Of a stretch of 22,175 nucleotides of DNA, positions 1-7,183 are shown in pieces. Source of the DNA: M3007 sp032115775 (GTDB taxonomy: Bacteria > Bacteroidota > Bacteroidia > Chitinophagales > Saprospiraceae); the NCBI GenBank assembly GCA_032115775.1, contig JAUMBL010000102.1, forward strand, positions 1 through 22,175. The letters are read 5' to 3'. Positions within the stretch are counted from its first letter, which is position 1, and the number at the start of each line of letters is the position of its first letter. The position numbers were made by a program, and so were the translations under genes. The notes below the pieces were generated by a model. It was not told the origin of the DNA, made no database searches, and saw only the letters and a program-made list of their open reading frames with translations.

Positions 1-578
1 AAACACTCCTGCACCACCGCCGGCGTGCCGCCAACGAATGTGCCCAAATCGTTCTGACTCGGGAAACCGCATTTTTGCAAATTGGCAGCCGGCAAATCGT
101 AGGCATCCCCGCATTGCACCACGCAGGAAGAACCCGTGTAGGTCTTTGTCAAACCGCCCACCACCTGCACGACAACAATATACTCAAACGAACCGTCGTA
201 CGTGTTCGGCACGCCGGATAAATCGGGAGAAATCACGGCATTCCAGATCGGCTGGTTGACCGGTAAGTCGCCCGCGCCGAAAAGCAGGTTGCCATTCAAA
301 TCCAACAACTTTACCGAAACGATTTTTTCAACCGCAGCATTGCCGAACACGGCAAAATTCGCGTTCGCGACATCCGAACTCCCCAAAACAACCATGTTGG
401 GAATATACACCCGCGCAAGCGCGCCGCCCGCCTGAAAAGAATCGTTCAAGGGCGCAGTCTCGCAACAGGCGCAATAGGTGCAAAAAACGTCAGGCTGATC
501 GTCGTCCTTGCCGGCATCGCAAGAAACAGCAACAGCCGACAGCATAATAAGATAAAAGGCATACCGGCGGATAGTCAT
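1..578 (-). CDS. Partial surface lipoprotein, possible CHU_C-like fold (3' end beyond window)
   Basis: This is an open reading frame read leftwards from an ATG at 578 and still open at base 1, so at least 192 codons are present and the C-terminus is missing. The N-terminus (MTIRRYAFYLIMLSAVAVSC) is a lipoprotein signal with a lipobox ending at Cys20. It is followed by DAGKDDDQ, an acidic stretch of the kind that directs Bacteroidota lipoproteins to the cell surface. Next comes a Cys-rich patch (CTYCACC). The segment starting at VYIPN, with KIVSVKLLDLNGNLLF about 35 residues later, resembles the gliding-motility-associated C-terminal (CHU_C/type B T9SS) domain, where IPN...FNRWG is usual. That likeness is only my reading, because the NGDG and RWG signatures are absent. 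The gene lies 200 bases downstream of the aminotransferase gene, separated by the repeat cluster. Specific function is unknown. Confidence 0.75.
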   Translation of the reverse strand, partial: MTIRRYAFYLIMLSAVAVSCDAGKDDDQPDVFCTYCACCETAPLNDSFQAGGALARVYIPNMVVLGSSDVANANFAVFGNAAVEKIVSVKLLDLNGNLLFGAGDLPVNQPIWNAVISPDLSGVPNTYDGSFEYIVVVQVVGGLTKTYTGSSCVVQCGDAYDLPAANLQKCGFPSQNDLGTFVGGTPAVVQEC

Positions 579-640
579 GGTGTAAATCGATTTTAAATTA
601 AACAGTAAAATTAATTATAATTTATTACATCTAGTTAGCC

Positions 641-760
641 AAACCCCGAAGGGGTGACATTATTCCATCTGGCGTTTTAACGCTAAAACCCCGAAGGGGT
701 GACATTATTCTTGCTAGGTTGGCATTTTATCGGTAAAACCCCGAAGGGGTGACATTATTC
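641..760. repeat. Three tandem ~50-bp units with CCCCGAAGGGG palindrome (cluster A)
   Basis: Near-identical 25-base cores start at 641, 686 and 736; each contains CCCCGAAGGGGTGACATTAT. ACCCC/GGGGT can form a 5-bp stem around a GAA loop. The spacers (about 20-25 bases, ending in TTTTAACGCTA or TTTTATCGGTA) resemble one another, so the true unit is about 45-50 bp. The cluster sits between the stop of the aminotransferase gene (779) and the start of the lipoprotein gene (578). Read on the minus strand, each palindrome is followed by TTTTA and could work as a weak terminator. Two further copies occur at 9173-9247. This is probably a dispersed intergenic repeat family of the genome. Confidence 0.9.
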
Positions 761-778
761 TAACCGAATCGGCGCCCC

Positions 779-2263
779 CTACAAATCAAACCAATGCGAC
801 ACCCGATCTTCAAACGCCTCTGGATGATCATTTTTGTGCATAAACTCATTACTGCGCGGATCATACCGATAATCCTGCGACCAGCTTTCATGGTGCAGCG
901 CAACCTGCTCCACCGCGTCGCAAATTTCCATAATCTCCTCGTCGGTCATACTCGGATGAATGGACATCCGAATCCACCCGGGCCGACTGGTCTGATCACC
1001 CTGTTTGATCTGCGCATACAACACATGCGACAATTGCTGATCCATCTCAAGCAGGTAATGGCCGTACGTGCCCGCGCAGGAACAACCGCCCCGCACCTGC
1101 ACGCCGAAACGATCGTTGAGCAAGCGCACGCCCAAATTAAAATGCAAGCCTTCAATCACAAACGAAAACACCCCAAGCCGTTCGCGAATATGCCCGGCAA
1201 GCACCTTCAGCCGCGGCACGCGATCCAGCCGGTCAAAGACCATTTCCACCAGCTGCCCCTCCCGTTCCATGATTCGCTCCACGCCCATCTGCTCTTTCAG
1301 GCGAATGCACAAGGCCGCCTGAATAGTTTGTAAGAAGGGGGGCGTGCCGCCGTCTTCCCGACTCTCAATATCCGCTATATAATGGTGTTCCTTCCAAGGA
1401 TTCGTCCATTGCACGGTGCCGCCGCCCGGATTGTCGGGCACGGTATTGTGGTACAAGGCAGAATCGAAAATCAAAATCCCGGGCGTGCCAGGGCCGCCGA
1501 GAAATTTATGGGGAGAGAAATAAATAGCGTCCAATTTCTGCGCCGGATCCGCCGGGTGCATATCAATCGGCACGTACGGCGCCGAGCAGGCAAAGTCCAC
1601 AAAACACAAACCGCCCTGCCGGTGCAGCAGCGCTGCAATCTCGTGGTAAGGGGTCTGGATGCCGGTGACGTTCGAACAGGCGGTCACAGCAGCAATTTTC
1701 ACTTCACGGTGGGCATATCGCGCCAACAAGGTTTCCAAATGCGCCAAGTCCACCAACCCCTCCGCCGTCGGCGCAATCACCTCCACATCGCAGATCGTCT
1801 CCAGCCAGGAGGTCTGGTTGGAATGGTGCTCCATGTGGGTGACAAAAATAACCGGACGGTCTTTTTCAGCCATCGGAACCTGAAAACGCCATTTCTCCGG
1901 CAAACGCATCCCCAAAATACGCTGAAATTTGTTGATGACACCCGTCATGCCCGAACCGTACGCAATCAGACAGTCCGTCGGCGCCGCATGCACGTGCGCT
2001 TTAATAATCTGCCGCGCCGCATGGTAAGCCATGGTCATGGACGTGCCGGTGACGTTCGTCTCCGTGTGGGTATTCCCCACAAAAGGCCCGAAAACCTGCT
2101 GCATCTTTTCCTCAATAGGCTGGTACAGCCTGCCGCTGGCCGTCCAATCGGCATATAAAATGCGTTTTTTACCGTACGGAGATTCAAAATACTGATGCTG
2201 ACCAATAATTTGATCCCGGAAAGCGCCAAAGCGCACGTCGGATTTTACAAGAGGTGCCTGCAT
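779..2263 (-). CDS. Class V aminotransferase-fold PLP enzyme (cysteine desulfurase/selenocysteine lyase-like)
   Basis: A 494-residue fold-type I PLP enzyme. Visible landmarks are the EHHSNQ segment (about residues 145-150), equivalent to the SufS/CsdB EHHAN motif whose His stacks on PLP, VDFACSAP with Asp223 for the pyridine nitrogen, and SPHKFLGG with Lys253 as the predicted Schiff-base lysine. GGCSCAG near residue 392 has two Cys (394, 396) where cysteine desulfurases carry their active cysteine loop. The length exceeds SufS (about 410), with extra segments in the N-terminal and C-terminal parts. I chose the ATG at 2263. An in-frame ATG at 2299 would add MLILWPTNLFSF and overlap leuS by 23 bases. 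leuS stops at 2277, leaving a 13-base gap, so the two genes are probably co-transcribed. Sulfur transfer is the obvious guess, but this subgroup is broad (isopenicillin-N epimerase-like, lyases) and the substrate cannot be read from sequence. Confidence 0.85.
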   Translation of the reverse strand: MQAPLVKSDVRFGAFRDQIIGQHQYFESPYGKKRILYADWTASGRLYQPIEEKMQQVFGPFVGNTHTETNVTGTSMTMAYHAARQIIKAHVHAAPTDCLIAYGSGMTGVINKFQRILGMRLPEKWRFQVPMAEKDRPVIFVTHMEHHSNQTSWLETICDVEVIAPTAEGLVDLAHLETLLARYAHREVKIAAVTACSNVTGIQTPYHEIAALLHRQGGLCFVDFACSAPYVPIDMHPADPAQKLDAIYFSPHKFLGGPGTPGILIFDSALYHNTVPDNPGGGTVQWTNPWKEHHYIADIESREDGGTPPFLQTIQAALCIRLKEQMGVERIMEREGQLVEMVFDRLDRVPRLKVLAGHIRERLGVFSFVIEGLHFNLGVRLLNDRFGVQVRGGCSCAGTYGHYLLEMDQQLSHVLYAQIKQGDQTSRPGWIRMSIHPSMTDEEIMEICDAVEQVALHHESWSQDYRYDPRSNEFMHKNDHPEAFEDRVSHWFDL

Positions 2264-2276
2264 GAAGGAAAACAAG

Positions 2277-5200
2277 TTAGTTGGCCACAATATTAACAAT
2301 TTTATTGGGAACGACCACCATTTTTCGGATCGTGAGCCCCTGCACGTTTCGTTGCACGAATTCTTGCGCCAGCACGAGCGCCTCTACCTCCGGATTCGGC
2401 AAACCGACGGCAACTTCCAGCGTCCCGCGTAACTTGCCGTTGATCTGCACGGCCAGCGTCACGGTATCCGATTTCAGGTACTCGGGATTCAATTCGGGCC
2501 AAGCCGCGCTGCACACCGACGACTCGTGTCCAAGCCGGCGCCATAGCTCTTCCGCAACGTGGGGCGCAAAAGGCGCCATCAAAACAACGGCAGGCTCCAA
2601 AATCGCCCGCTTGTTGCATTTCAGGCTGCGCAATTCGTTGGTCATGATCATAAAATGGCTCACGCAGGTATTCATGGAATACCGCTCGATATCGTCGGTG
2701 ACTTTTTTAATCGTCTGGTGGAGAATCCGCAATTCGTCCTGACCAGGCGCCTCGTCGCGGACGGCGAATTGCCCCTGTTCATCCAAAAACAATCCCCAAA
2801 ATCTGCGCAAAAAGTTATAAACCCCGGTAATCCCCTTCGTATCCCAAGGCTTGCCGACCTCAATCGGCCCCAGGAACATCTCGTACATCCGGAAGCAGTC
2901 CGCGCCGTATTTGTCCACCATATCGTCCGGATTAACGACGTTGAACTTGGACTTCGACATTTTCTCAACTTCCCAGGAACAGTAAAATTTGTTCTCCGCG
3001 GGATCTATTTTATACGCTGCCTTATGAAACATCGGCTTCCCGGCTGCCTGCGCGAGGTCCAACACGTCGCCGTCCACGATATTTACATCCACATGCAACT
3101 TGGAAAAGCTGTCCGGATCGTACTTATGCGTCAAATCATAGGAGACATACAGAATTTCGCTCGCCGGCTCGTCCTGGTTCATGATAAACGCCTCCCGACT
3201 ATCCAGCGCTTGCCGAATTTTCGCCGCCGTAAAGGCGTGGTCGTTGATGTGGTCGGCCAGTTCTTCATTAAACAACAACAACAGCCGCTTGCCGTCGGCC
3301 TCCGCAGTCTGACGCACCCGTTCGATTTTATCCAGTTGCTTGTACGAAGTCACCTCAATCGCGAGGTCATGGGTTTCAAAAGCAAAGTCATACGTGAACG
3401 TCTCTTCGTGGCTGGCATTGGCCAATTGGATTGGGCCTTCCTGACTAAAAAACGGTTGCAGGATTTTGATCCACAAATACTGTTCAAAAAAGCGCTCTTT
3501 GGCGCGAAACACGAAATTGGATCGCCCCTGAATCATCCCCTGGTTAATCAGTTTTTTTGCGTACTCCCTCCGGGGAGCCAAACCCAGATCGTACAAAAAG
3601 TGATTCCAGAAGCGACTGTACAGCAGGTGCCCCACGGCATGCTCGGCGCCGCCGCAATAGACATCCACGCCCTGCCAATAATCCAGGGCTGCTTTGCCGC
3701 AGAATTCCACCTCATTGTGCGGATCCATGTAGCGGTAAAAGTACCAGGAGGAACCGGCCCAACCGGGCATGGTGCTCAATTCGTATTCATACGACTCCGT
3801 ACTGCCCGGCGGGGTGTAGCGCCAATTCTCCGCGCGACCCAAAGGCGGCTCGCCGGTTTCGGTCGGCAGATACTTATCCACCGCAGGCAACCGCAACGGC
3901 AGATCTTTTGCATCTATTAAATAAGGCGTCCCGTCCTTCCAGTACACCGGCAGGGGTTCGCCCCAGTATCGCTGGCGACTAAACACCGCGTTGCGAAGCT
4001 TATACTGCACTTTACCTTTACCCAAGCGTTGCTCCTCCAGCCACTGAATCAAAGTAGGTACCGCCTCGGCGTAGGTCATGCCGTTGATGATGCCGGAGTG
4101 GATATAGCGCCCCTCTTTGGTGGGGTCGGCGGCCTCGTCCAGCCCTTTCTGGGCGTCTGAAATCGGCACAATCGGCAAATTAAAATGCCGGGCAAAATTA
4201 TAATCCCGCTGGTCGCCGGAAGGCACGGCCATCACCGCCCCGGTACCGTAGCCCGCAAGCACGTAATCGGCGATGTACACCGGAATCTTTTCTTCCGTAA
4301 AAGGATGAATGGCGTAAGCGCCGGTAAATGCCCCGCTGATTTTTTTGGTCTCCGACATGCGATCAATCTCCGTCCGCGTAGCCGCCCAACGAACATAACC
4401 CTGCACTTCCAGCCGCTGCGCATCCGTCGTGATATGGGACACCAGCTCGTGTTCGGGCGCTAACACCATAAAGGTGGCGCCGTAAATCGTATCCACGCGG
4501 GTAGTGAATACTTCAATTTCGAACTCCGGAAATCCGGCTACGCCAAATTTCACCGCCGCGCCCTGCGAACGACCGATCCAATAACGCTGCTGCTCTTTAA
4601 TGGACTCCGGCCAGTCAATCTCCTCCAAGCCGGCCAACAGCCGATCCGCATAAGCCGTTATCCGCATGCTCCACTGCTTCATGCGCTTGCGCTCCACCGG
4701 GTACCCGCCGCGCTCGCTCACGCCGTCCTTCACCTCGTCGTTGGACAACACGGTGCCCAAAGCCGGACACCAGTTCACATACGATTCCTCCGGAAAAGTG
4801 AGGCGGTATTTCAACAGCAACGCCCGACGTGCCTTTTCCGACATTGCGTTCCAGGCTTCGGCGGAAAACACAGGCGTATCCTCGTCGCAGGCAGCCTGCA
4901 CCCCTGCATTGCCCGCTTGTTCAAAACGCGCTTCCAACTGGCCGATCGGCAGGGCCTTCCCCGCTTCATGATCAAAATAGTGGTTGAACAACTGCTGAAA
5001 AACCCACTGGGTCCACTTGTAAAAACCGGGATCGCTGGTACGAAGTTCCCGATTCCAGTCGTAGGAAAAACCAATATTGTCCAGTTGCTCCCGGTACCGG
5101 CGGATATTCTGCTCGGTGGATTGCGCCGGATGGATGCCTGTCTGGATGGCGTACTGCTCCGCTGGCAGTCCAAAGGAATCGTATCCCATCGGATGCAGTA

Positions 5201-5414
5201 CGTTGTAGCCGCGCAGGCGCTTGTAGCGCGCCAGGATGTCGCTGGCAATATACCCCAGCGGATGCCCCACGTGCAGCCCCGCCCCGGACGGGTAGGGAAA
5301 CATATCGAGAATGTAAAACTTGGGCCGGCTATTGTCCGGCTTTACCTGATAAGTACCGTTCTCCCGCCACCAGGCGCGCCACTTAGGTTCGATGTCCTTC
5401 GGATTGTACTCCAT
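2277..5414 (-). CDS. leuS: Leucyl-tRNA synthetase with an inserted nuclease-like domain
   Basis: Class Ia synthetase that charges tRNA-Leu with leucine in the cytoplasm. Motifs in the 1045-residue protein are the HIGH equivalent LHVGHP (47-52), the CP1 editing domain with TRVDTIYGATF (305-315) and GAVMAVPSGDQRD (392-404, Asp404 binding the amino group of mischarged leucine), KMSKS (818-822), an anticodon-binding helical domain, and a C-terminal tRNA-contact domain with VQINGKLRG. Canonical bacterial LeuRS is about 860 residues. Bacteroidota enzymes are longer around INQGMIQGRSNF...VDVNIV, but here about 115 more residues (roughly 638-752) sit in that segment; they are listed separately. I chose the ATG at 5414 because MEYNPKDIEPKW is the usual N-terminus and a good -7 box (TAATTTTG) lies at 5481-5488, downstream of the longer possible start at 5522. 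The gene is transcribed divergently from the small-RNA array. Confidence 0.97.
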   Translation of the reverse strand: MEYNPKDIEPKWRAWWRENGTYQVKPDNSRPKFYILDMFPYPSGAGLHVGHPLGYIASDILARYKRLRGYNVLHPMGYDSFGLPAEQYAIQTGIHPAQSTEQNIRRYREQLDNIGFSYDWNRELRTSDPGFYKWTQWVFQQLFNHYFDHEAGKALPIGQLEARFEQAGNAGVQAACDEDTPVFSAEAWNAMSEKARRALLLKYRLTFPEESYVNWCPALGTVLSNDEVKDGVSERGGYPVERKRMKQWSMRITAYADRLLAGLEEIDWPESIKEQQRYWIGRSQGAAVKFGVAGFPEFEIEVFTTRVDTIYGATFMVLAPEHELVSHITTDAQRLEVQGYVRWAATRTEIDRMSETKKISGAFTGAYAIHPFTEEKIPVYIADYVLAGYGTGAVMAVPSGDQRDYNFARHFNLPIVPISDAQKGLDEAADPTKEGRYIHSGIINGMTYAEAVPTLIQWLEEQRLGKGKVQYKLRNAVFSRQRYWGEPLPVYWKDGTPYLIDAKDLPLRLPAVDKYLPTETGEPPLGRAENWRYTPPGSTESYEYELSTMPGWAGSSWYFYRYMDPHNEVEFCGKAALDYWQGVDVYCGGAEHAVGHLLYSRFWNHFLYDLGLAPRREYAKKLINQGMIQGRSNFVFRAKERFFEQYLWIKILQPFFSQEGPIQLANASHEETFTYDFAFETHDLAIEVTSYKQLDKIERVRQTAEADGKRLLLLFNEELADHINDHAFTAAKIRQALDSREAFIMNQDEPASEILYVSYDLTHKYDPDSFSKLHVDVNIVDGDVLDLAQAAGKPMFHKAAYKIDPAENKFYCSWEVEKMSKSKFNVVNPDDMVDKYGADCFRMYEMFLGPIEVGKPWDTKGITGVYNFLRRFWGLFLDEQGQFAVRDEAPGQDELRILHQTIKKVTDDIERYSMNTCVSHFMIMTNELRSLKCNKRAILEPAVVLMAPFAPHVAEELWRRLGHESSVCSAAWPELNPEYLKSDTVTLAVQINGKLRGTLEVAVGLPNPEVEALVLAQEFVQRNVQGLTIRKMVVVPNKIVNIVAN
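3159..3503 (-). other. In-frame insertion in LeuRS resembling a DUF559/Vsr-like PD-(D/E)XK nuclease fold
   Basis: Residues about 638-752 of LeuRS interrupt a segment that in relatives runs directly from RSNFVxR into the short stretch before HVDVNIV. The order of elements matches a DUF559-type endonuclease: E-x4-LW-x2-IL at the start, YDFAFETHDLAIEV (Asp676, Glu687) as the strand pair that normally carries the catalytic residues, then KxxR, the core strand KRLLLLFNEEL, and a closing helix AAKIRQAL. The usual EVDG...H following the Glu is replaced by EVTSYK, so the site may be degenerate or inactive. The reading frame of the synthetase is kept on both sides. The DUF559 relation is a by-eye proposal; the presence of extra sequence relative to remembered Bacteroidota LeuRS is firmer. 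Boundaries are approximate. Confidence 0.45.
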
Positions 5415-5480
5415 GAATATTGTTGCCTCAGTAAAGATGTTGAATTGGCTTTCGCAGCCGATGTTTGTTTGGCGAAGCCG

Positions 5481-5488
5481 CAAAATTA
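5481..5488 (-). promoter_or_regulatory. -7 promoter box for leuS
   Basis: Minus-strand TAATTTTG matches the Bacteroidota consensus TAnnTTTG exactly. It lies 66 bases upstream of the leuS ATG at 5414, giving a 5' leader of about 60 bases. A clear -33 TTG is not visible at 19 bases; the nearest candidate is TTCTGG at about 23. The position supports the shorter LeuRS start. Confidence 0.5.
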
Positions 5489-5717
5489 CGGCGATTCGTG
5501 AAATTTTATTCCAGAAGCGCATCGGGGATTTTCAATCGAGCGAAAAAACTACTTGTTTTATGAAAATAATTTTAAACTAAATGAAAAAAATCAAGCCCTT
5601 TTTGACCCCGTTTGAGGGGATAGCCTTGCGTTTTACCATGTTTCAGAAATATTTCAAAACACTAAATATCAATACTTTATACTTTTATCTCGGCTTTTTC
5701 AAGAAAAAATAAACGGG

Positions 5718-5771
5718 GGACAACCCGCTCCAAACTGTCCTGGCGCACCCCCCAATATCGCCGCACCTTTG
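5718..5771 (+). promoter_or_regulatory. Inverted repeat plus promoter of RNA gene 1
   Basis: GGACA (5718-5722) and TGTCC (5736-5740) form an inverted repeat with a 13-base spacer. CACCTTTG at 5764-5771 matches TAnnTTTG at six of eight positions (C replaces T at the first). The inverted repeat would lie about 35-60 bases upstream of transcription start, as expected for an activator site or an unusual sigma-factor element. No ordinary TTG -33 box is seen. Confidence 0.6.
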
Positions 5772-5774
5772 TAT

Positions 5775-5881
5775 CATCAAAGAAACAGCGTAAGCAACAA
5801 AAGAAAACACACAGACTCGAAGTAGAATTCATGAGATAAAATGTGCTTAATGGGGTGGCAAAAGAGCCACCCTTTTTTTTT
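5775..5881 (+). ncRNA. Predicted small RNA, array copy 1
   Basis: About 105 nt from a start shortly after TTTG (5768-5771) to the end of the T-run. The RNA is A-rich and largely unstructured at its 5' side, with GC-GUAA-GC (a GNRA-type loop) near 5789-5796. CUC (5816-5818) can pair with GAG (5833-5835), and CACA with UGUG further out. It ends in a strong intrinsic terminator. I do not recognise it as 6S, SRP, tmRNA or any other known family. The function is unknown; the multicopy regulated layout resembles regulatory sRNA families such as Qrr or LhrC only in organisation. Confidence 0.6.
5853..5881 (+). terminator. Intrinsic terminator, RNA copy 1
   Basis: GGGTGGC (5853-5859), loop AAAAGA, GCCACCC (5866-5872), then nine T. 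The fourth pair is U-A here, U-G in copies 2 and 3, and C-G in copy 4. Confidence 0.9.
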
Positions 5882-6151
5882 GCCCGGATTGATGTGCTGC
5901 GCAGGATTAGGATGATTCAGCCGATGTTGATTTAAATGCAGATCCAGAAAATCCGGGTACGAAACCTGTCGGCAGGCAGTATCCAAAGGAAAATTGATCC
6001 CGACAGCATTTTTTTTCAAAAAAAATCGGGCGATTTTCAGGCGGTTTAAGGTGATTCCAGCAGGTTTTTAGCCCTCGGAGCAATCATTCAAAATAATGAA
6101 AATCAGTTTTTTATAAAAAAATAACTGCGTTTTTCACAAAAATCCGACGGG

Positions 6152-6205
6152 GGACAACCCGCTCCAAACTGTCCTGGCGCACTCCCAAATATCGCCGCAC
6201 CTTTG
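6152..6205 (+). promoter_or_regulatory. Inverted repeat plus promoter of RNA gene 2
   Basis: GGACA at 6152-6156 and TGTCC at 6170-6174, then CACCTTTG ending at 6205. The layout and spacing are the same as in copy 1. Confidence 0.6.
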
Positions 6206-6208
6206 TAT

Positions 6209-6315
6209 CATCAAAGAAACAGCGCAAGCGACAAAAGAAAACACACAGACTCGAAGTAGAATTCATGAGATAAAATGTGCTTAATGGGGTGGCAAAAGAG
6301 CCGCCCTTTTTTTTT
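6209..6315 (+). ncRNA. Predicted small RNA, array copy 2
   Basis: It differs from copy 1 at only a few positions: the GNRA-type loop is GCAA instead of GUAA, a nearby A is G, and the terminator has a G for A. It has the same promoter-to-terminator length. Each change leaves the small hairpins formable, which favours an RNA product over a peptide. Confidence 0.6.
6287..6315 (+). terminator. Intrinsic terminator, RNA copy 2
   Basis: GGGTGGC (6287-6293), AAAAGA loop, GCCGCCC (6300-6306), then nine T. One U-G wobble replaces the U-A pair of copy 1. Confidence 0.9.
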
Positions 6316-6585
6316 GCCCGGATTGATGCGCTGCGCAGGATTAGGATGATTCAGCCGACGCTGATTTAAATGCAGATCCAGAAAATCCGGGTACGAAACC
6401 TGTCGGCAGGCAGTATCCAAAGGAAAATTGATCCCGACAGCATTTTTTTTCAAAAAAAATCGGGCGATTTTCAGGCAGTTTAAGGTGATTCCAGCAGGTT
6501 TTTAGCCCTCGGAGCAATCATACAAAATAATGAAAATCAGTTTTTTATAAAAAAATAACTGCGTTTTTCACAAAAATCCGACGGG

Positions 6586-6639
6586 GGACAACCCGCTCCA
6601 AACTGTCCTGGCGCACTCCCAAATATCGCCGCACCTTTG
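6586..6639 (+). promoter_or_regulatory. Inverted repeat plus promoter of RNA gene 3
   Basis: GGACA at 6586-6590 and TGTCC at 6604-6608, then CACCTTTG ending at 6639. The arrangement is identical to copy 2. Confidence 0.6.
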
Positions 6640-6642
6640 TAC

Positions 6643-6749
6643 CATCAAAGAAACAGCGCAAGCGACAAAAGAAAACACACAGACTCGAAGTAGAATTCAT
6701 GAGATAAAATGTGCTTAATGGGGTGGCAAAAGAGCCGCCCTTTTTTTTT
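6643..6749 (+). ncRNA. Predicted small RNA, array copy 3
   Basis: The transcribed part is identical to copy 2 apart from one T-to-C change just after the promoter box (GTACCATC instead of GTATCATC). The 265 bases after the terminator, in contrast, differ extensively from copies 1 and 2. That contrast suggests selection on, or gene conversion limited to, the RNA gene and its promoter. Confidence 0.6.
6721..6749 (+). terminator. Intrinsic terminator, RNA copy 3
   Basis: GGGTGGC (6721-6727), AAAAGA loop, GCCGCCC (6734-6740), then nine T. It is the same as copy 2, including the U-G pair. Confidence 0.9.
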
Positions 6750-7020
6750 ATTTGGATTCGTGCGCTGCACAGAATTGGTCGAATTCAGACGATGCGGATT
6801 TAAAATGCAACTCAACGAAAGCGGGTAACCAGTCCCGGCGTACACTATCCAGAAGCGGATTTTTTCGAGAAACAATTTTTTTTTTTCAAAAAAATCAAGC
6901 GATTTTCAAACGGTTTAAGGTGATCAAAGCAAGCGTTTATCCTCCGGAGTTATTTTCTAAAAAACTGAAAATCAAATTACTATCATAAAAAAAGGAATTT
7001 TTGGCAAAAAATCCAACGGG

Positions 7021-7074
7021 GGACAACCTGACTCAAACTGTCCTGGCGGCGCCCCGCAAATTGCCGCACCTTTG
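7021..7074 (+). promoter_or_regulatory. Inverted repeat plus promoter of RNA gene 4
   Basis: GGACA (7021-7025) and TGTCC (7039-7043) keep the 13-base spacing although the spacer sequence has changed (ACCTGACTCAAAC versus ACCCGCTCCAAAC). CACCTTTG ends at 7074. Retention of the half-sites and spacing in the most diverged copy is the main argument that they matter. Confidence 0.6.
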
Positions 7075-7077
7075 TAT

Positions 7078-7183
7078 CATCAAACAGAAAGGAACTAAAA
7101 AACAAAAGAAGACCCACAGATTCGAGCTAGAGTTCATGAGATAATTTACCTTTAATCGGGCGGCAAAAGAGCCGCCCTTTTTC
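7078..7183 (+). ncRNA. Predicted small RNA, array copy 4 (diverged)
   Basis: This is the most diverged copy. The 5' stretch after TTTGTATCATCAAA lacks the GNRA-type mini-hairpin. It keeps the A-rich segment, the GTTCATGAGATAA segment (GAATTCATGAGATAA in the others) and the terminator. UUC/GAG replaces the CUC/GAG pairing. The length is within a few bases of the other copies. It is the last unit of the array and lies about 60 bases from the stop codon of the convergent spermidine-synthase-like gene. Confidence 0.5.

Noticed and set aside
641..760. CRISPR-like array (25-base repeats, ~20-25-base spacers).
   Set aside because: There are only three units, the spacers are similar to each other, the repeat is also dispersed at 9173-9247, and no cas genes are present.
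2559..3920. 453-codon plus-strand open frame inside leuS.
   Set aside because: It lies entirely antisense to clear LeuRS motifs, and its translation has no recognisable domain; it is a shadow of a GC-rich coding region.
5775..5881. 6S RNA or SRP RNA identity for the array transcripts.
   Set aside because: At ~105 nt they are too short for 6S and lack its long closed-bubble helix. No SRP tetraloop/bulge signature is visible, and housekeeping RNAs are not normally found as four tandem copies.
5777..6875. Three minus-strand ~80-codon frames with a hydrophobic C-terminus (5777-6019, 6211-6453, 6645-6875), possibly toxins opposite an antisense RNA (type I toxin-antitoxin).
   Set aside because: The frame runs through the plus-strand terminator (T-run read as Lys codons), and copy 3 has an unrelated N-terminus. 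In copy 4 the equivalent frame hits TAG early while promoter and terminator signals persist. The pattern is explained by the RNA genes.
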